In this document: positions 16,490 to 25,116 of the stretch, one piece after another
How the letters are laid out: every line of letters starts with the position of its first letter
Position numbering within the stretch: the first letter of the stretch is position 1
Source: Sphingomonas sp. PP-CE-1G-424
GTDB lineage: Bacteria; Pseudomonadota; Alphaproteobacteria; Sphingomonadales; Sphingomonadaceae
Direction of reading: 5' to 3'
Assembly: GCF_004341085.1 (NCBI RefSeq)
Contig: NZ_SLXW01000010.1
Location: 19,385-83,384, forward strand
Length of the DNA stretch: 64,000 nucleotides
The notes under the pieces: generated by a model
What the model was told of the DNA's origin: nothing
Databases searched by the model: none
Seen by the model: only the letters and a program-made list of their open reading frames with translations
Made by a program: the position numbers and the translations under genes

Positions 16490-17014
16490 CTAGACGATGG
16501 CGGTCTCCTCTCGTCTCGCCAGACGGTCACGCCGAATGGCGAGAGCTGATGCAATCCAGAGCGCACCAGCAGCCGTGAACCCCACTACGTCGCCGCCTGT
16601 GGGTGCTCCGACGACGAAGCCGGCAATCGACGCAATGATTAGAGCCGCGCCCAGAACGTAGAACGGACGAAAGCCGGCAGCGAAAGCGATCGGCAGGAAG
16701 TGCAGTCCGACGACCAGCGCCATCGAGGGCAGGAGAAGATCTGGCCGGTGCAGGTTTATGACGATGTTCGAAGCGAGGAACAGGCCGACACCTTCACCGA
16801 TCGTGCTCCACATGATGGCACGTTCTTCCTTTGGCGATGGCTTGATCCCTGCTCCGGGTGAACGGATCACGTAGGCCGAGGCCAACCCAATCAGGATGAA
16901 CCCTATGAAGGGTAGTGCCAGAGCGACCCCGATCAGGTGCCACTGCCAATACAGAGTCAACGAAGCGAACACCGCTCCGAAAAAGCTCATGATAAGCGCG
17001 CCCCACGCCCCCAT
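16490..17014 (-). CDS. Small membrane protein, unknown function
   Basis: A 174-residue protein, almost entirely hydrophobic, with five likely membrane helices. The pieces MSFFGAVFASLTLYW, LPFIGFILIGLASAYVI, LFLASNIVINLH, ALVVGLHFLPIAFAAG and LIIASIAGFVVGAP mark them. Longer frames run upstream to 17401, but hydrophobicity and an AAGGGGA site place the start at the ATG at 17014. It resembles small DUF-type integral membrane proteins without a clear name. It is convergent with the 338-residue membrane protein gene. Confidence 0.6.
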   Translation of the reverse strand: MGAWGALIMSFFGAVFASLTLYWQWHLIGVALALPFIGFILIGLASAYVIRSPGAGIKPSPKEERAIMWSTIGEGVGLFLASNIVINLHRPDLLLPSMALVVGLHFLPIAFAAGFRPFYVLGAALIIASIAGFVVGAPTGGDVVGFTAAGALWIASALAIRRDRLARREETAIV

Positions 17015-17064
17015 CGACTGTCCCCTTACCACCTGTGTGGCGGCATAGCTACGCCAACCCTTCC

Positions 17065-17160
17065 TGATTAGGAACGGCCAACGAGGCGGCCGGCTCATTC
17101 TCATTAGGATCGAGAAGCAGGAAGGCGAATACCTTCTCGAAAACCCAATTTTGGGCTGCA
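17065..17160. repeat. Dispersed intergenic repeat, copy B
   Basis: This segment upstream of the small membrane protein gene contains GATTAGGAACGGCCAACGAG, matching copy A at 15.2 kb in 18 of 20 bases, followed by a related TCATTCTC / GGATCGAGAAG stretch and a GGAAGGCGAATACCTTCTC dyad-like end. It is noncoding. Confidence 0.45.
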
Positions 17161-17328
17161 AAGCGACAATTGCAGGATGCTCTTCCCCGCCGGCAGCCGC
17201 TCTATCGCAATCGTTCCGACTGCATCGGCGCAAGCCCGAAAACGGTAGTTGTGAGCAATCCGCTTTTCCGTTCACCATGTGCATAGGTGGATACCGTGAG
17301 CTTACGAGCAGCCTGACGCCCTGCACTA

Positions 17329-19518
17329 CTAAAAGTTGTATCGAACGCTTCCAAGAATAGTACGCCGGGCACCGAAATAGCATCCCGCCGCCGCGATGCA
17401 TGTCTTCAGGTAGCGCCTGTCGAACAGGTTGCTGGCATTGACCGCCAGATTGATCCCGTGGAGCGACGGCACGAGCACGCCGAGATCGTAGCGCAGCGCG
17501 GCATCGAAGATGATGGCGCCAGGAATGCGATAGAGGTTGGCCGCATCGCCGAAGAGGCGGCCGAAATAGGTGCCGCCGAAGCCGAGGCCCAGACCGCGCA
17601 GCGATCCGGCCTGAACCGTATAATCGGCGCGTGCGGATGCCTGATGGTTCGATACGAAGGGCAGTTCGTTGCCGAGGATGCTGAGACCGCTCGCATTCGG
17701 GTTCGCCTTCAGCACCTTCGAACGGCTGTAGGCGTAGGAGCCGATCAGGTTGAGGCCCGTAACCGGCGTCAGCTTCGCCTCGAGTTCGATGCCGTGCACG
17801 TGTCCCTCGCCGGCCTGCGTGTTGTAGCGGATGTTCGCAGGGTCCGGTGTCAGGACGTTGGTCTGGTGAAGGTCATAGGCGGCCAGCGTGATGAGCCCGA
17901 GCCCGTGGGAAAGCTGATATTTCGTTCCCGCCTCCCACTGTTTGCCCGTCGTGGGATCGAATGTCGCGCCGAGCCGGTCGGTACCGGCAGTCGGCTGGAA
18001 AGAGGTGCCGTAGGCCGCGTAGGCCGAAAGCCTGTCCGTAACCATGTAGGTCACGCCCGCGCGACCGGTGAACTTGTTGTCCTGCTGCCGCACCACGACG
18101 GATTGTCCGGTGGCGGCGGTGGCGGTCACCGTGCTGGAATCCGCCATGTCAGATCTTCCGCTCGCGACCAGTGAGAGCCTGCCCCATCCCAGGATATACT
18201 GCCCGTAGATGCCGGTCTGATCGCGCTTCTGGGCAATGATCGTGGCGGCCGCAGGGCGGACGATCCCGCCGGTATAAACCGGATTGAAGATGTCGATCGA
18301 GGATACCAGCCGCAACGCACTCTCTTCATAGCGGGCACGCTCGAACTGGTAATCCAGCCCCAGCAGCAGGTCGTGGGTCAGCGTCCCGGTCGCGAATTTG
18401 GCGGTGAGGCGGGTGTCGGACGAGAATACGCGGCTGGTTTCCGGGAAGGCCCAAGCATAGCGGGAAAGCGTGCGCCCGTCCGCCGCGAGGGCTATCGCCT
18501 GTACCCGCTGGGTGTCGGTCCTGACGCTGGAATAGCGGACGTTCTGCTGGAAGCTGAAATGATCGTCTAACGCATGTCGGAGCTCCGCGCCCACGGACCA
18601 TTGCCGGTTGCTGAAATGATCATAATCCGGATCGCCGATGAAGACGCTGCGCGGGATCTTGCCATTCCTGTTGGGATACAGCGTACCGACGGTCGGCAGC
18701 GCTGCAGGGGCGCCGCCACCGTTGGAGGATATCTTCTGATATTCGCCCAGCAAGGTGATCGAGGTGCGGTCGTCGGGCTGGAGGCGCAGCGCGGGCGCGA
18801 TGAAGACCCGTTTCTCGTCCAGATAATCGATCGGCGTGTTGCTGGTCCGAGCAAGTCCGGTCAGCCGATAGCTGATCCGGCCGTCCTGGCCGAACGGGCC
18901 GCCGAAATCGATACCGGCTTGATAGCGGTCGTAGCTTGCCGCCTGTAGCAATATCTCGTGCAACGGGATGTCGGTCGGCCGTTTGCTGACCATGTTGAGC
19001 AGACCACCCGGCGCGCTCTGCCCGTAAAGGGCGGACGCCGGCCCTTTGAGCACTTCGATCCGCTCCAGCCCATAGGGTTCGATCCGCATCTGCGAATAGC
19101 CGCGCGCACCGAAAGGCAGGCGCAGGCCATCCAGATACCGGCCCGGATTGAAGCCGCGGATGGAGATCCAGTCATAGCGGACATCGGTATCGCCATATTG
19201 GGTAACGACGCCGGGCGTGTTCTGGATGGCCTGCGCGATGCTCTGCACCCCCCGCACCGCAATCTCCTCGGCGGAAACCGTATTGATTGCCTGTGGTGTC
19301 TTGAGGATCGGCAGGCCCGACTTCGATGCGTTGGCGGTTTCCGTGGGATAGCGGCGGGCGGTGACGACCACATCTGCCTGATCGTCCACAGTAGCCAATG
19401 CCCCGGAACTCCCCGTCGCCGCCGCACCGGTCTGCGCCGCCGCGATCGCCCGGCTCGATGGCAATATGCCGCCCAGCGCGGTGCCCGCGAGCACCGCGAC
19501 CCAAACCCGTCGCCCCAT
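17329..19518 (-). CDS. TonB-dependent siderophore receptor
   Basis: A 729-residue outer-membrane receptor of the FhuA/FpvA siderophore class that takes up ferric chelates using TonB energy. There is a Sec signal (MGRRVWVAVLAGTALGG, cleavage near AIAAA). The TonB box region is ADVVVTARR, and the plug runs to about residue 215 with LKTPQAINTVSAEEI, VRGVQSIAQAIQNTPGV and IRGFNPGRYLDG. LKGPASALYGQSAPGG is the receptor signature. The barrel ends with the terminal strand ILGSVRYNF, whose final phenylalanine is needed for assembly. I see no Fur box or siderophore biosynthesis gene beside it. Confidence 0.93.
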   Translation of the reverse strand: MGRRVWVAVLAGTALGGILPSSRAIAAAQTGAAATGSSGALATVDDQADVVVTARRYPTETANASKSGLPILKTPQAINTVSAEEIAVRGVQSIAQAIQNTPGVVTQYGDTDVRYDWISIRGFNPGRYLDGLRLPFGARGYSQMRIEPYGLERIEVLKGPASALYGQSAPGGLLNMVSKRPTDIPLHEILLQAASYDRYQAGIDFGGPFGQDGRISYRLTGLARTSNTPIDYLDEKRVFIAPALRLQPDDRTSITLLGEYQKISSNGGGAPAALPTVGTLYPNRNGKIPRSVFIGDPDYDHFSNRQWSVGAELRHALDDHFSFQQNVRYSSVRTDTQRVQAIALAADGRTLSRYAWAFPETSRVFSSDTRLTAKFATGTLTHDLLLGLDYQFERARYEESALRLVSSIDIFNPVYTGGIVRPAAATIIAQKRDQTGIYGQYILGWGRLSLVASGRSDMADSSTVTATAATGQSVVVRQQDNKFTGRAGVTYMVTDRLSAYAAYGTSFQPTAGTDRLGATFDPTTGKQWEAGTKYQLSHGLGLITLAAYDLHQTNVLTPDPANIRYNTQAGEGHVHGIELEAKLTPVTGLNLIGSYAYSRSKVLKANPNASGLSILGNELPFVSNHQASARADYTVQAGSLRGLGLGFGGTYFGRLFGDAANLYRIPGAIIFDAALRYDLGVLVPSLHGINLAVNASNLFDRRYLKTCIAAAGCYFGARRTILGSVRYNF

Positions 19519-19680
19519 TTCATTCCCCTACCCAAACAATCTGAACGCCGCTATTCAAGCTGATGATGCGAGTCAATAGCACTAGCAACATCTCCTTAGT
19601 AGATTCTCTTGCGGGCACCTTTGTTGCGATCTCGATGCCTACGCCATTCCCGCAAATGAAGGGCGGGTAAGAAGGCACCG

Positions 19681-19710
19681 GCGTTCTCGGAAGCGATCGA
19701 ATTTCGGGAA
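19681..19710. repeat. Dispersed intergenic repeat, copy C
   Basis: The 20 bases at 19681-19700 match the block at 15231-15250 at all but one position, and the 16 bases at 19695-19710 match 12982-12997 exactly. It lies in the 340-base spacer between the divergent siderophore receptor and glycosyltransferase genes. This copy joins the two motif types and so defines the family. Confidence 0.5.
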
Positions 19711-19859
19711 TGTCTGGGTTGGGAAGGGAAGCGGACCGTCCGCTAACGCGCTAGCGCTTGCCAACCAAACAGTTAGTCGAACACGACCCACGCTATCATC
19801 TGGCAAGGTGATGGAACTATCGCCAGACGCGTTTGCTGATAGGAGCCGGTGATTACCTG

Positions 19860-21191
19860 ATGGCGATGGAAAGCTATAAGAACGTGACCTTTGGAAGGCG
19901 ACATATCGCGATCATTGCGCCGCCGACCGCCGGGCATATCAATCCTTTGGTAGCTCTGGGTTCCGCCCTTGCATCGACCGGATCCCAGATCACCGTGGTC
20001 CACATGGCTGAGGCGGCATCGCTCGTATCCAGTTCGGCAGTGCGCTTCGCGGCGATCGACCATCCTGCGGACCGGGAAGGTTCGCTGGCGAAACACATGT
20101 GCACGCTGGCAAACCCTTCAGGATTTATCGGGCTCCCCAGGATGATCCGCAGCACTGCCACGATGACCCGCCTGCTTCTCGAGACCTTGCCATCAGCTTT
20201 GTCTAGGCTCGGCATCGATGCGGTAATTGCGGACTCCGTTGAGCCGGCTGGTGCGCTGGTGGCTCGGCATCTTCGTTTGCCATTTATTACCGCAGTTACC
20301 GGATTGCCCCTCCTCAGGGAGGCAACGGTCCCGCCACCGTTTCTTGGGTGGGCGTATCGTCCGGATGCGATCGGTATCAACCGGAACAAGGGCGGTTACG
20401 CGGTAAGCGATCTGCTCATGAGACCGATCACCGGCACCGTTTCAACCTACGCCCGTCGTTGGGGTCTTGATCCAGACCCAAAATATCAATGGTCGGAGCG
20501 ATTGCAGATCGCCCAATGTCCAGCACGCCTCGACTTCCCCCGCGCCGCGCTTCCCGCAAGTTTCCGATATGGCTCACCATGGCGGCTTAGTGAACCGGCA
20601 GAAACCCTCCCGGTGGAGGACGACCGGCCGTTGATATTCTGTTCGCTTGGATCCTTGCAAGGTGCGCGGCGAGCGCTGTTTGCAGCGATGACGAACGCAT
20701 GCGCCGCAGTTGGTGCTCGTGCGGTGGTAGCGCATGGCGGCGGGCTGAGCCAAATTGAAGCCGCCTCCCTTCCCGGTGATCCGTTGGTCCGGGCGTTCCT
20801 GCCGCAGACCCAGATCCTGCACCAATGCTCGGCCGCGATACTGCACGGCGGCTTCAACACCGTGTTGGACGCTTTGGCTGCCGGGATTCCGATCGTGGCC
20901 GTGCCGCTGGCGTTTGAACAACCAGCGACGGCGGCACGTCTTGCGCGAATCGGCGCCGCCTGCATTGTGTCTCCGGCGGACGCAGGCCGAGGCGGCCTCG
21001 AACCGGCGTTGCGACGTCTGTTGACGAACCCGACTTATCGCCGCGTCGCTCGCCAGTTCGCCACGGATATTGCTTCCGGCGGAGGCGTAACCGAAGCGGC
21101 GTCGCTAGTTAATGCCGCCCTTCGCGATCAAGCGGACCTGCTGCCGATAAGGCGGAGCTCGGCGGACAAGGAGACGGCCTGCGCCGCGTGA
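19860..21191 (+). CDS. UGT-like glycosyltransferase (GT1, CrtX-related)
   Basis: A glycosyltransferase of about 443 residues of the GT-B, family GT1 type, resembling zeaxanthin glucosyltransferase CrtX and macrolide glycosyltransferases. It transfers a sugar from a nucleotide sugar to a lipophilic acceptor. Marks are the N-terminal APPTAGHINPLVALGSAL (GHINP, acceptor domain) and the C-terminal donor-site signature FLPQTQILHQCSAAILHGG followed by FNTVLDALAAGIPIVAVP. The start may be ATG 19860 or 19866; AGGAG is about 14 bases upstream of the first. No carotenoid genes are nearby, so I do not call it crtX. Its 3' end overlaps the opposing PAP2 gene by 83 bases. Confidence 0.8.
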   Translation: MAMESYKNVTFGRRHIAIIAPPTAGHINPLVALGSALASTGSQITVVHMAEAASLVSSSAVRFAAIDHPADREGSLAKHMCTLANPSGFIGLPRMIRSTATMTRLLLETLPSALSRLGIDAVIADSVEPAGALVARHLRLPFITAVTGLPLLREATVPPPFLGWAYRPDAIGINRNKGGYAVSDLLMRPITGTVSTYARRWGLDPDPKYQWSERLQIAQCPARLDFPRAALPASFRYGSPWRLSEPAETLPVEDDRPLIFCSLGSLQGARRALFAAMTNACAAVGARAVVAHGGGLSQIEAASLPGDPLVRAFLPQTQILHQCSAAILHGGFNTVLDALAAGIPIVAVPLAFEQPATAARLARIGAACIVSPADAGRGGLEPALRRLLTNPTYRRVARQFATDIASGGGVTEAASLVNAALRDQADLLPIRRSSADKETACAA

Positions 21192-22101
21192 GGCGATGGG
21201 CAACGATGATCGCAGGTGGCGCCAATATCAGACCCATAATGACGTCGGCCCCATAATGGCCGCCGAAAACTGGCGTCGCAAGAATGGTAAGTACCGCCCA
21301 TGCCGCACCTGGAACCGTCAACACGGGCATGGCTCGGAACGACCAGATGAAGATCGCGGCGAGCGTTGCATGGAAGCTCGGGAAGCTGACTATTCCCATA
21401 AGCATCGTGAGATCGAGTACCTTGCGCGATCCATCGCGAAGGCCAGCGATCAATCCTTGCTCGAGCCATGCCACGGACGGCCAAAGATGCCGGTAGTGGG
21501 AAGGATCGAACAGGTTGCCCATTGCGGGCGTCAGCCCCGAGATCAGGATCGTGACGAACCCGGAAAGGATCGCTGCGCACACGGTAGTCCTGAGCACGTC
21601 GAACTTCGATACGCTGCTCAGCGCCACGATCACGACGATCATCTGCACGGTTAGACTGTGATAGGCCAATCCTAGCACCCAGATCGCTGCTGGAACCTTG
21701 TCGAGCAAAGCCAGCACTGCTGGCCAGTTGAACCCGATCACGCGGTCTGCCACTGCCAGACGGTCGTCCCACAGGACTCCCGACTTCGCGGCCAGCGCAT
21801 AGGCCAAAACGACGCCCAATAACGTAAAAAGCGTCATTTGAAGGAAGGCCGTTGCGCCAGCAGCGAGGCGAGGTCGCGCGGTTCGTCTGCCAATGATGAC
21901 GGCCACGCTAAGTGCGATTAACGCCGAGGCAGCAGGTACCGCCCGGACCCAGTCAATTGAAAACGCATGTGGATATTCCGCAGCAATGAAGCTCAGCAAC
22001 ATCGCCGCAATCAACACCCATGACGGTATGTCTCGACGGTCAGCGGGCAGTGTCGGCGCAGTCATTGCGGTCGAACGCAGATTGTACGCCTGCAGTGCCA
22101 T
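21109..22101 (-). CDS. PAP2-superfamily membrane protein
   Basis: A 330-residue membrane protein with about six helices and the PAP2 phosphatase/transferase signature. Motif C2 is SFPSFHATLA with the catalytic histidine; motif C3 is GGHYGADV with the second histidine. This arrangement is that of the inositolphosphotransferase/ceramide-phosphotransferase branch (PAP2_3), which acts on phosphoryl lipids at the outer face of the inner membrane. The ATG at 22065 (MTAPTLPADRR) is an alternative start. Its last 27 codons overlap the opposing glycosyltransferase gene. A lipid-modification role with that neighbour is a guess. Confidence 0.75.
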   Translation of the reverse strand: MALQAYNLRSTAMTAPTLPADRRDIPSWVLIAAMLLSFIAAEYPHAFSIDWVRAVPAASALIALSVAVIIGRRTARPRLAAGATAFLQMTLFTLLGVVLAYALAAKSGVLWDDRLAVADRVIGFNWPAVLALLDKVPAAIWVLGLAYHSLTVQMIVVIVALSSVSKFDVLRTTVCAAILSGFVTILISGLTPAMGNLFDPSHYRHLWPSVAWLEQGLIAGLRDGSRKVLDLTMLMGIVSFPSFHATLAAIFIWSFRAMPVLTVPGAAWAVLTILATPVFGGHYGADVIMGLILAPPAIIVAHRLTRRRPSPCPPSSALSAAGPLDREGRH

Positions 22102-22229
22102 CGACGTTGCGATCCGCTACCGATGTATAGTTGATGTGCATTCCCGAATGACCGGAAAACAACCCGGTATGACGCCTTGTGGCCCCTTCCCTCGTTGCCA
22201 CGTCAGTTGCCATCTAGCCAGATGAACAT

Positions 22230-23480
22230 GGGGTAATCGCGGGAGCGAAGCCCTAGCGTTCACGATGGAAGCTAGTGGCTGTTCCCCGATAAGATGGAAG
22301 TACGGGCTCACGATCCGAAGCCGGGCCCAAGCATCTGATGGAGAGCAGCCATGGACGAGTATATCGGGCTAGACATTTCCTTGAAAGAGACTGCCGTATC
22401 CATTCGGCGTGACGGCAAGCGTGTTTGGCGTGGTAAGTGTTCCTCGGATCCACAGCTTCTGGCGGCATTGATCCGCAAGCATGCGCCGGCACCCAAGCGG
22501 GTAGTATTCGAGACTGGCCCGCTCTCGGTCTGGTTCTTTCACGCGCTGGCGGCCGAAGGGGTGCCGGCGATCTGTATCGACGCACGCCATGCCAAAGCGG
22601 CTCTCGACATGGCAGCGAACAAGACCGATGCCAACGATGCCGACGGACTGGCGCATCTGGCTGAGGTCGGGTTCTACAAGGAAGTGCGGGTCAAGAGCTT
22701 CGACAGCATGCTCACTCGCACGCTGGTAGCAGCACGGACTCGTCTCGTGCGAATTGGTACCGAGCTGTCGAACCAGATCCGGGGCCTGATGAAGACGTTC
22801 GGTCTCGTCGTTCCCGCTGTGACGGGCAGCAAGTTCGAGCATCATGTTCATGCGCTGCTGGCCGACAATACAGACCTGGGGCAGATCATCCGTCCGCTGC
22901 TTGAAGCCTGGCACGCAGTTCGCCTCCGCTCCGCAGAGCTCGGACGCAAGCTTCTCGCGGATGCGCGGCGCAACGCTGCCTGCCAGCTGCTGATGTCGAT
23001 CCCCGGTGTCGGTGTTGTGACCGCCACGTCGTTCGTTAGCGCGATCGAGGAGCCCGCCAACTTCAAGCATTCGAGATCGGTGGGAGCGTTCGTCGGGCTG
23101 ACGACGCGGCGCTATCAGTCTGGCAAGATCGACTATGACGGTCACATCTCCAGGCGCGGTGATAGCCACCTGCGCGGACTCCTTTACGAGGCAGCAACAG
23201 TCCTCCTCACGCGCAGCCGATCCGAATGCGATCTACGCAAATGGGGGCTACAGCTGCGAGAAAGGCTTGGCTTCAAACGCGCCACGGTCGCAGTTGCCCG
23301 CAAGCTTGCCGTCATCATGCATAGCATGCTGATCACCGGTGAACCGTTCAGGGAGAAATCCGCCGCAGCTTAAATTCCCGAGCTCGTCCGCGTCGCAAGG
23401 CGCCACGACGTCCTGCCGGGACGTAGGCTGATCCATTCCGCGACATTCGTTGCACCTTATGCCTTCATGGCAATGAAGTG
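22230..23480 (+). mobile_element. IS110-family insertion sequence, ends approximate
   Basis: The element is defined by its DEDD transposase gene. IS110 elements lack long terminal inverted repeats and leave no obvious target duplication, so I cannot fix the ends. The limits given include the noncoding flanks that precede and follow the gene. The flank with GAAGCCGGGCCCAAGCATC before the gene would hold the bridge-RNA or recombination region in this family. Its right end may reach about 23560. Confidence 0.55.
22351..23373 (+). CDS. IS110-family DEDD transposase
   Basis: A 340-residue transposase of the IS110 family, which uses an RNase H-like DEDD domain with a C-terminal serine domain and, in studied members, a bridge RNA. 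The N-terminal domain shows YIGLDISLKETAVS (first D), FETGPLS (E) and NKTDANDADGLAHLA (two D). The C-terminal Transposase_20 domain shows MSIPGVGVVTATSFVSAI and FVGLTTRRYQSG with GHISRRGD. The reading frame is intact, so the element may be active. A weak GGAG lies upstream of the ATG at 22351. Confidence 0.93.
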   Translation: MDEYIGLDISLKETAVSIRRDGKRVWRGKCSSDPQLLAALIRKHAPAPKRVVFETGPLSVWFFHALAAEGVPAICIDARHAKAALDMAANKTDANDADGLAHLAEVGFYKEVRVKSFDSMLTRTLVAARTRLVRIGTELSNQIRGLMKTFGLVVPAVTGSKFEHHVHALLADNTDLGQIIRPLLEAWHAVRLRSAELGRKLLADARRNAACQLLMSIPGVGVVTATSFVSAIEEPANFKHSRSVGAFVGLTTRRYQSGKIDYDGHISRRGDSHLRGLLYEAATVLLTRSRSECDLRKWGLQLRERLGFKRATVAVARKLAVIMHSMLITGEPFREKSAAA

Positions 23481-23763
23481 CGTGATGAACCTTGGAAGGG
23501 TTACCCGCGAAGCCCCATCATGCGGCGGCATATGTCGACCGCGAAGACGACCATGCTCTCGGCAACGACATCTCAGAAACCTCTTGCAACCAACGCGATT
23601 AGACGACGAACGTCTGAAGTTGGGAAGCGAGGGAAAGGGCGTTAGCGACCGATTATGGGTCGTCGCTGACGGATCGGTGGACGGTCTACCGCGCGGTGGT
23701 ATCAGCTAGCCTAGTCACGCCGAACCTGTATGGCGATAAGTAGGTCGCTGACGGGAGTTGATA
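23481..23763. other. Spacer without recognised gene
   Basis: About 280 bases follow the IS110 element before the serine hydrolase gene; with the IS tail the gene-free stretch is about 390 bases. A short plus-strand frame from 23467 has no family signature. The first part may belong to the IS110 right end. Confidence 0.4.
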
Positions 23764-24894
23764 ATGGATTTGGTGTCCAGGCGGACGATGCTCGCGGCCC
23801 CTTGCTTCGGGACGCTCGCCATAGCCGTGGCGGCAGATGCAACAACCGCGAGGACGCCCGGCACCCTTGCCAACTTGTCGACCTGGATGGACCTGGCGTC
23901 AGTACCGGGCGCGAGCTGGGCAATGCTGAACGGGTCCGGCGCCATCTCGGGCGGTGCGGTCGGCTATGCAAAGGCTAATGCGGTGCCCGCGACACCCGAT
24001 ACACTGTTCGAAGCAGCATCGCTGTCGAAGGTGGTTCTTGCGGTCGCGGTCCATGACATGGTGCGGGAGGGCATGATCGGCCTCGACCGGCCGGTGGCGG
24101 AGCATGTCGCGTTCACGGATGATGCTGCGACGCGATCGATTACGCCTCGCCACCTGCTCTCCCACTCTAGTGGCCTGCCTAACTGGCGCGACGAAGCGGG
24201 CGAGCCGTTAACAGCCGCGTTCCCTCCCGGCACGCGATTCCGCTACTCTGGCGAGGGCTTCGTACTGCTCGGCCGGTTGGTCGAGGCAGTTACTGGGCAG
24301 ACCGCCGCGCAGGTGGTGGAGACGCGGGTCCTGCGACCGGCGGGAATGAGCCGAAGCACCTATGGATGGGCAAGGGGCACCGAGCCAGCAGTCGCGTGGG
24401 CGCACGACGGAGGCGGAGGTGTACTCATCGACAAAGGCCCGGCGGGCTATGCGATGCGTCGCGATGCTGGCCCGCCGAAACCAGTCGACCGGTGGATGCT
24501 AGGCGAACGGGCGAAAGCGGCCGTCGCACTTGGCAAACCGGCGATGCCAATATTCATGACGCCCAACATGGCGGCCGGATTGTGGACCACCGCCAGCGAC
24601 TACGCGCGGTTCCTGGCTTTCGCACGGCGCTATCCGGGACTCTCTACAAAGACCACTCGAGTGAAGGGAACACTCGACTGGGGGCTAGGCTGGGGAATGG
24701 AGAGTGACGGTGGGCGGCGTTTCGCTTGGCACTGGGGTGCCAACGACGGCGTCGCGAACCTGTTTGTCGTGGACCTCGTATCGGGCGCAGCGGTTGTGGT
24801 GCTCACCAACGGCGACGCTGGGCGCAAAGTTTACGAGCGTGCTGCCCGCACTGTCTTCGCACGCGAGTTCGATGCGTTCGCTTGGCTGAAGTGA
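23764..24894 (+). CDS. Beta-lactamase-fold serine hydrolase
   Basis: A 376-residue exported serine hydrolase of the class C beta-lactamase/esterase family (Beta-lactamase PF00144). Export is suggested by the N-terminal SRRTMLAAPCFGTLAIAVAA, which is twin-arginine-like. Active-site elements are S-x-x-K in EAASLSKVVLAVAV, the Tyr motif in RFRYSGEGF (Y-S-G in place of Y-x-N), and the third motif HWGAND. The Y-S-G form is typical of esterases and peptidases, not true beta-lactamases. The ATG at 23764 has GGGAG about 8 bases upstream. It stands alone between IS110 and IS21. The substrate is unknown. Confidence 0.85.
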   Translation: MDLVSRRTMLAAPCFGTLAIAVAADATTARTPGTLANLSTWMDLASVPGASWAMLNGSGAISGGAVGYAKANAVPATPDTLFEAASLSKVVLAVAVHDMVREGMIGLDRPVAEHVAFTDDAATRSITPRHLLSHSSGLPNWRDEAGEPLTAAFPPGTRFRYSGEGFVLLGRLVEAVTGQTAAQVVETRVLRPAGMSRSTYGWARGTEPAVAWAHDGGGGVLIDKGPAGYAMRRDAGPPKPVDRWMLGERAKAAVALGKPAMPIFMTPNMAAGLWTTASDYARFLAFARRYPGLSTKTTRVKGTLDWGLGWGMESDGGRRFAWHWGANDGVANLFVVDLVSGAAVVVLTNGDAGRKVYERAARTVFAREFDAFAWLK

Positions 24895-25116
24895 CCTCCG
24901 CCGGCCCATCCGGGTCTGCTTGCGATATGGGAAGGCAGCCGCTTTAAGGTCGCAACCCTGTCACCCGACGCGTCTCAGTCGGCTTCTGGAGTATGAACGA
25001 GACGCTCTCAATGGCCCGGGATGTGGATCGGCGTGGAAAAAGGACCCCGGTAGCGGGGTGATCGGCGTCGAAAAAGGACCCCTCATTCCGTTGGTCTAAG
25101 GCTGTCCGCTTGGCAG

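Noticed and set aside
19860..21191. Naming the glycosyltransferase crtX
   Set aside because: No carotenoid genes are nearby, and the GT1 signature alone cannot separate CrtX from other lipophilic-acceptor enzymes.
23764..24894. Calling the serine hydrolase a beta-lactamase resistance gene
   Set aside because: The Y-S-G motif and HWG triad are those of the esterase/peptidase branch, so antibiotic resistance is not supported.
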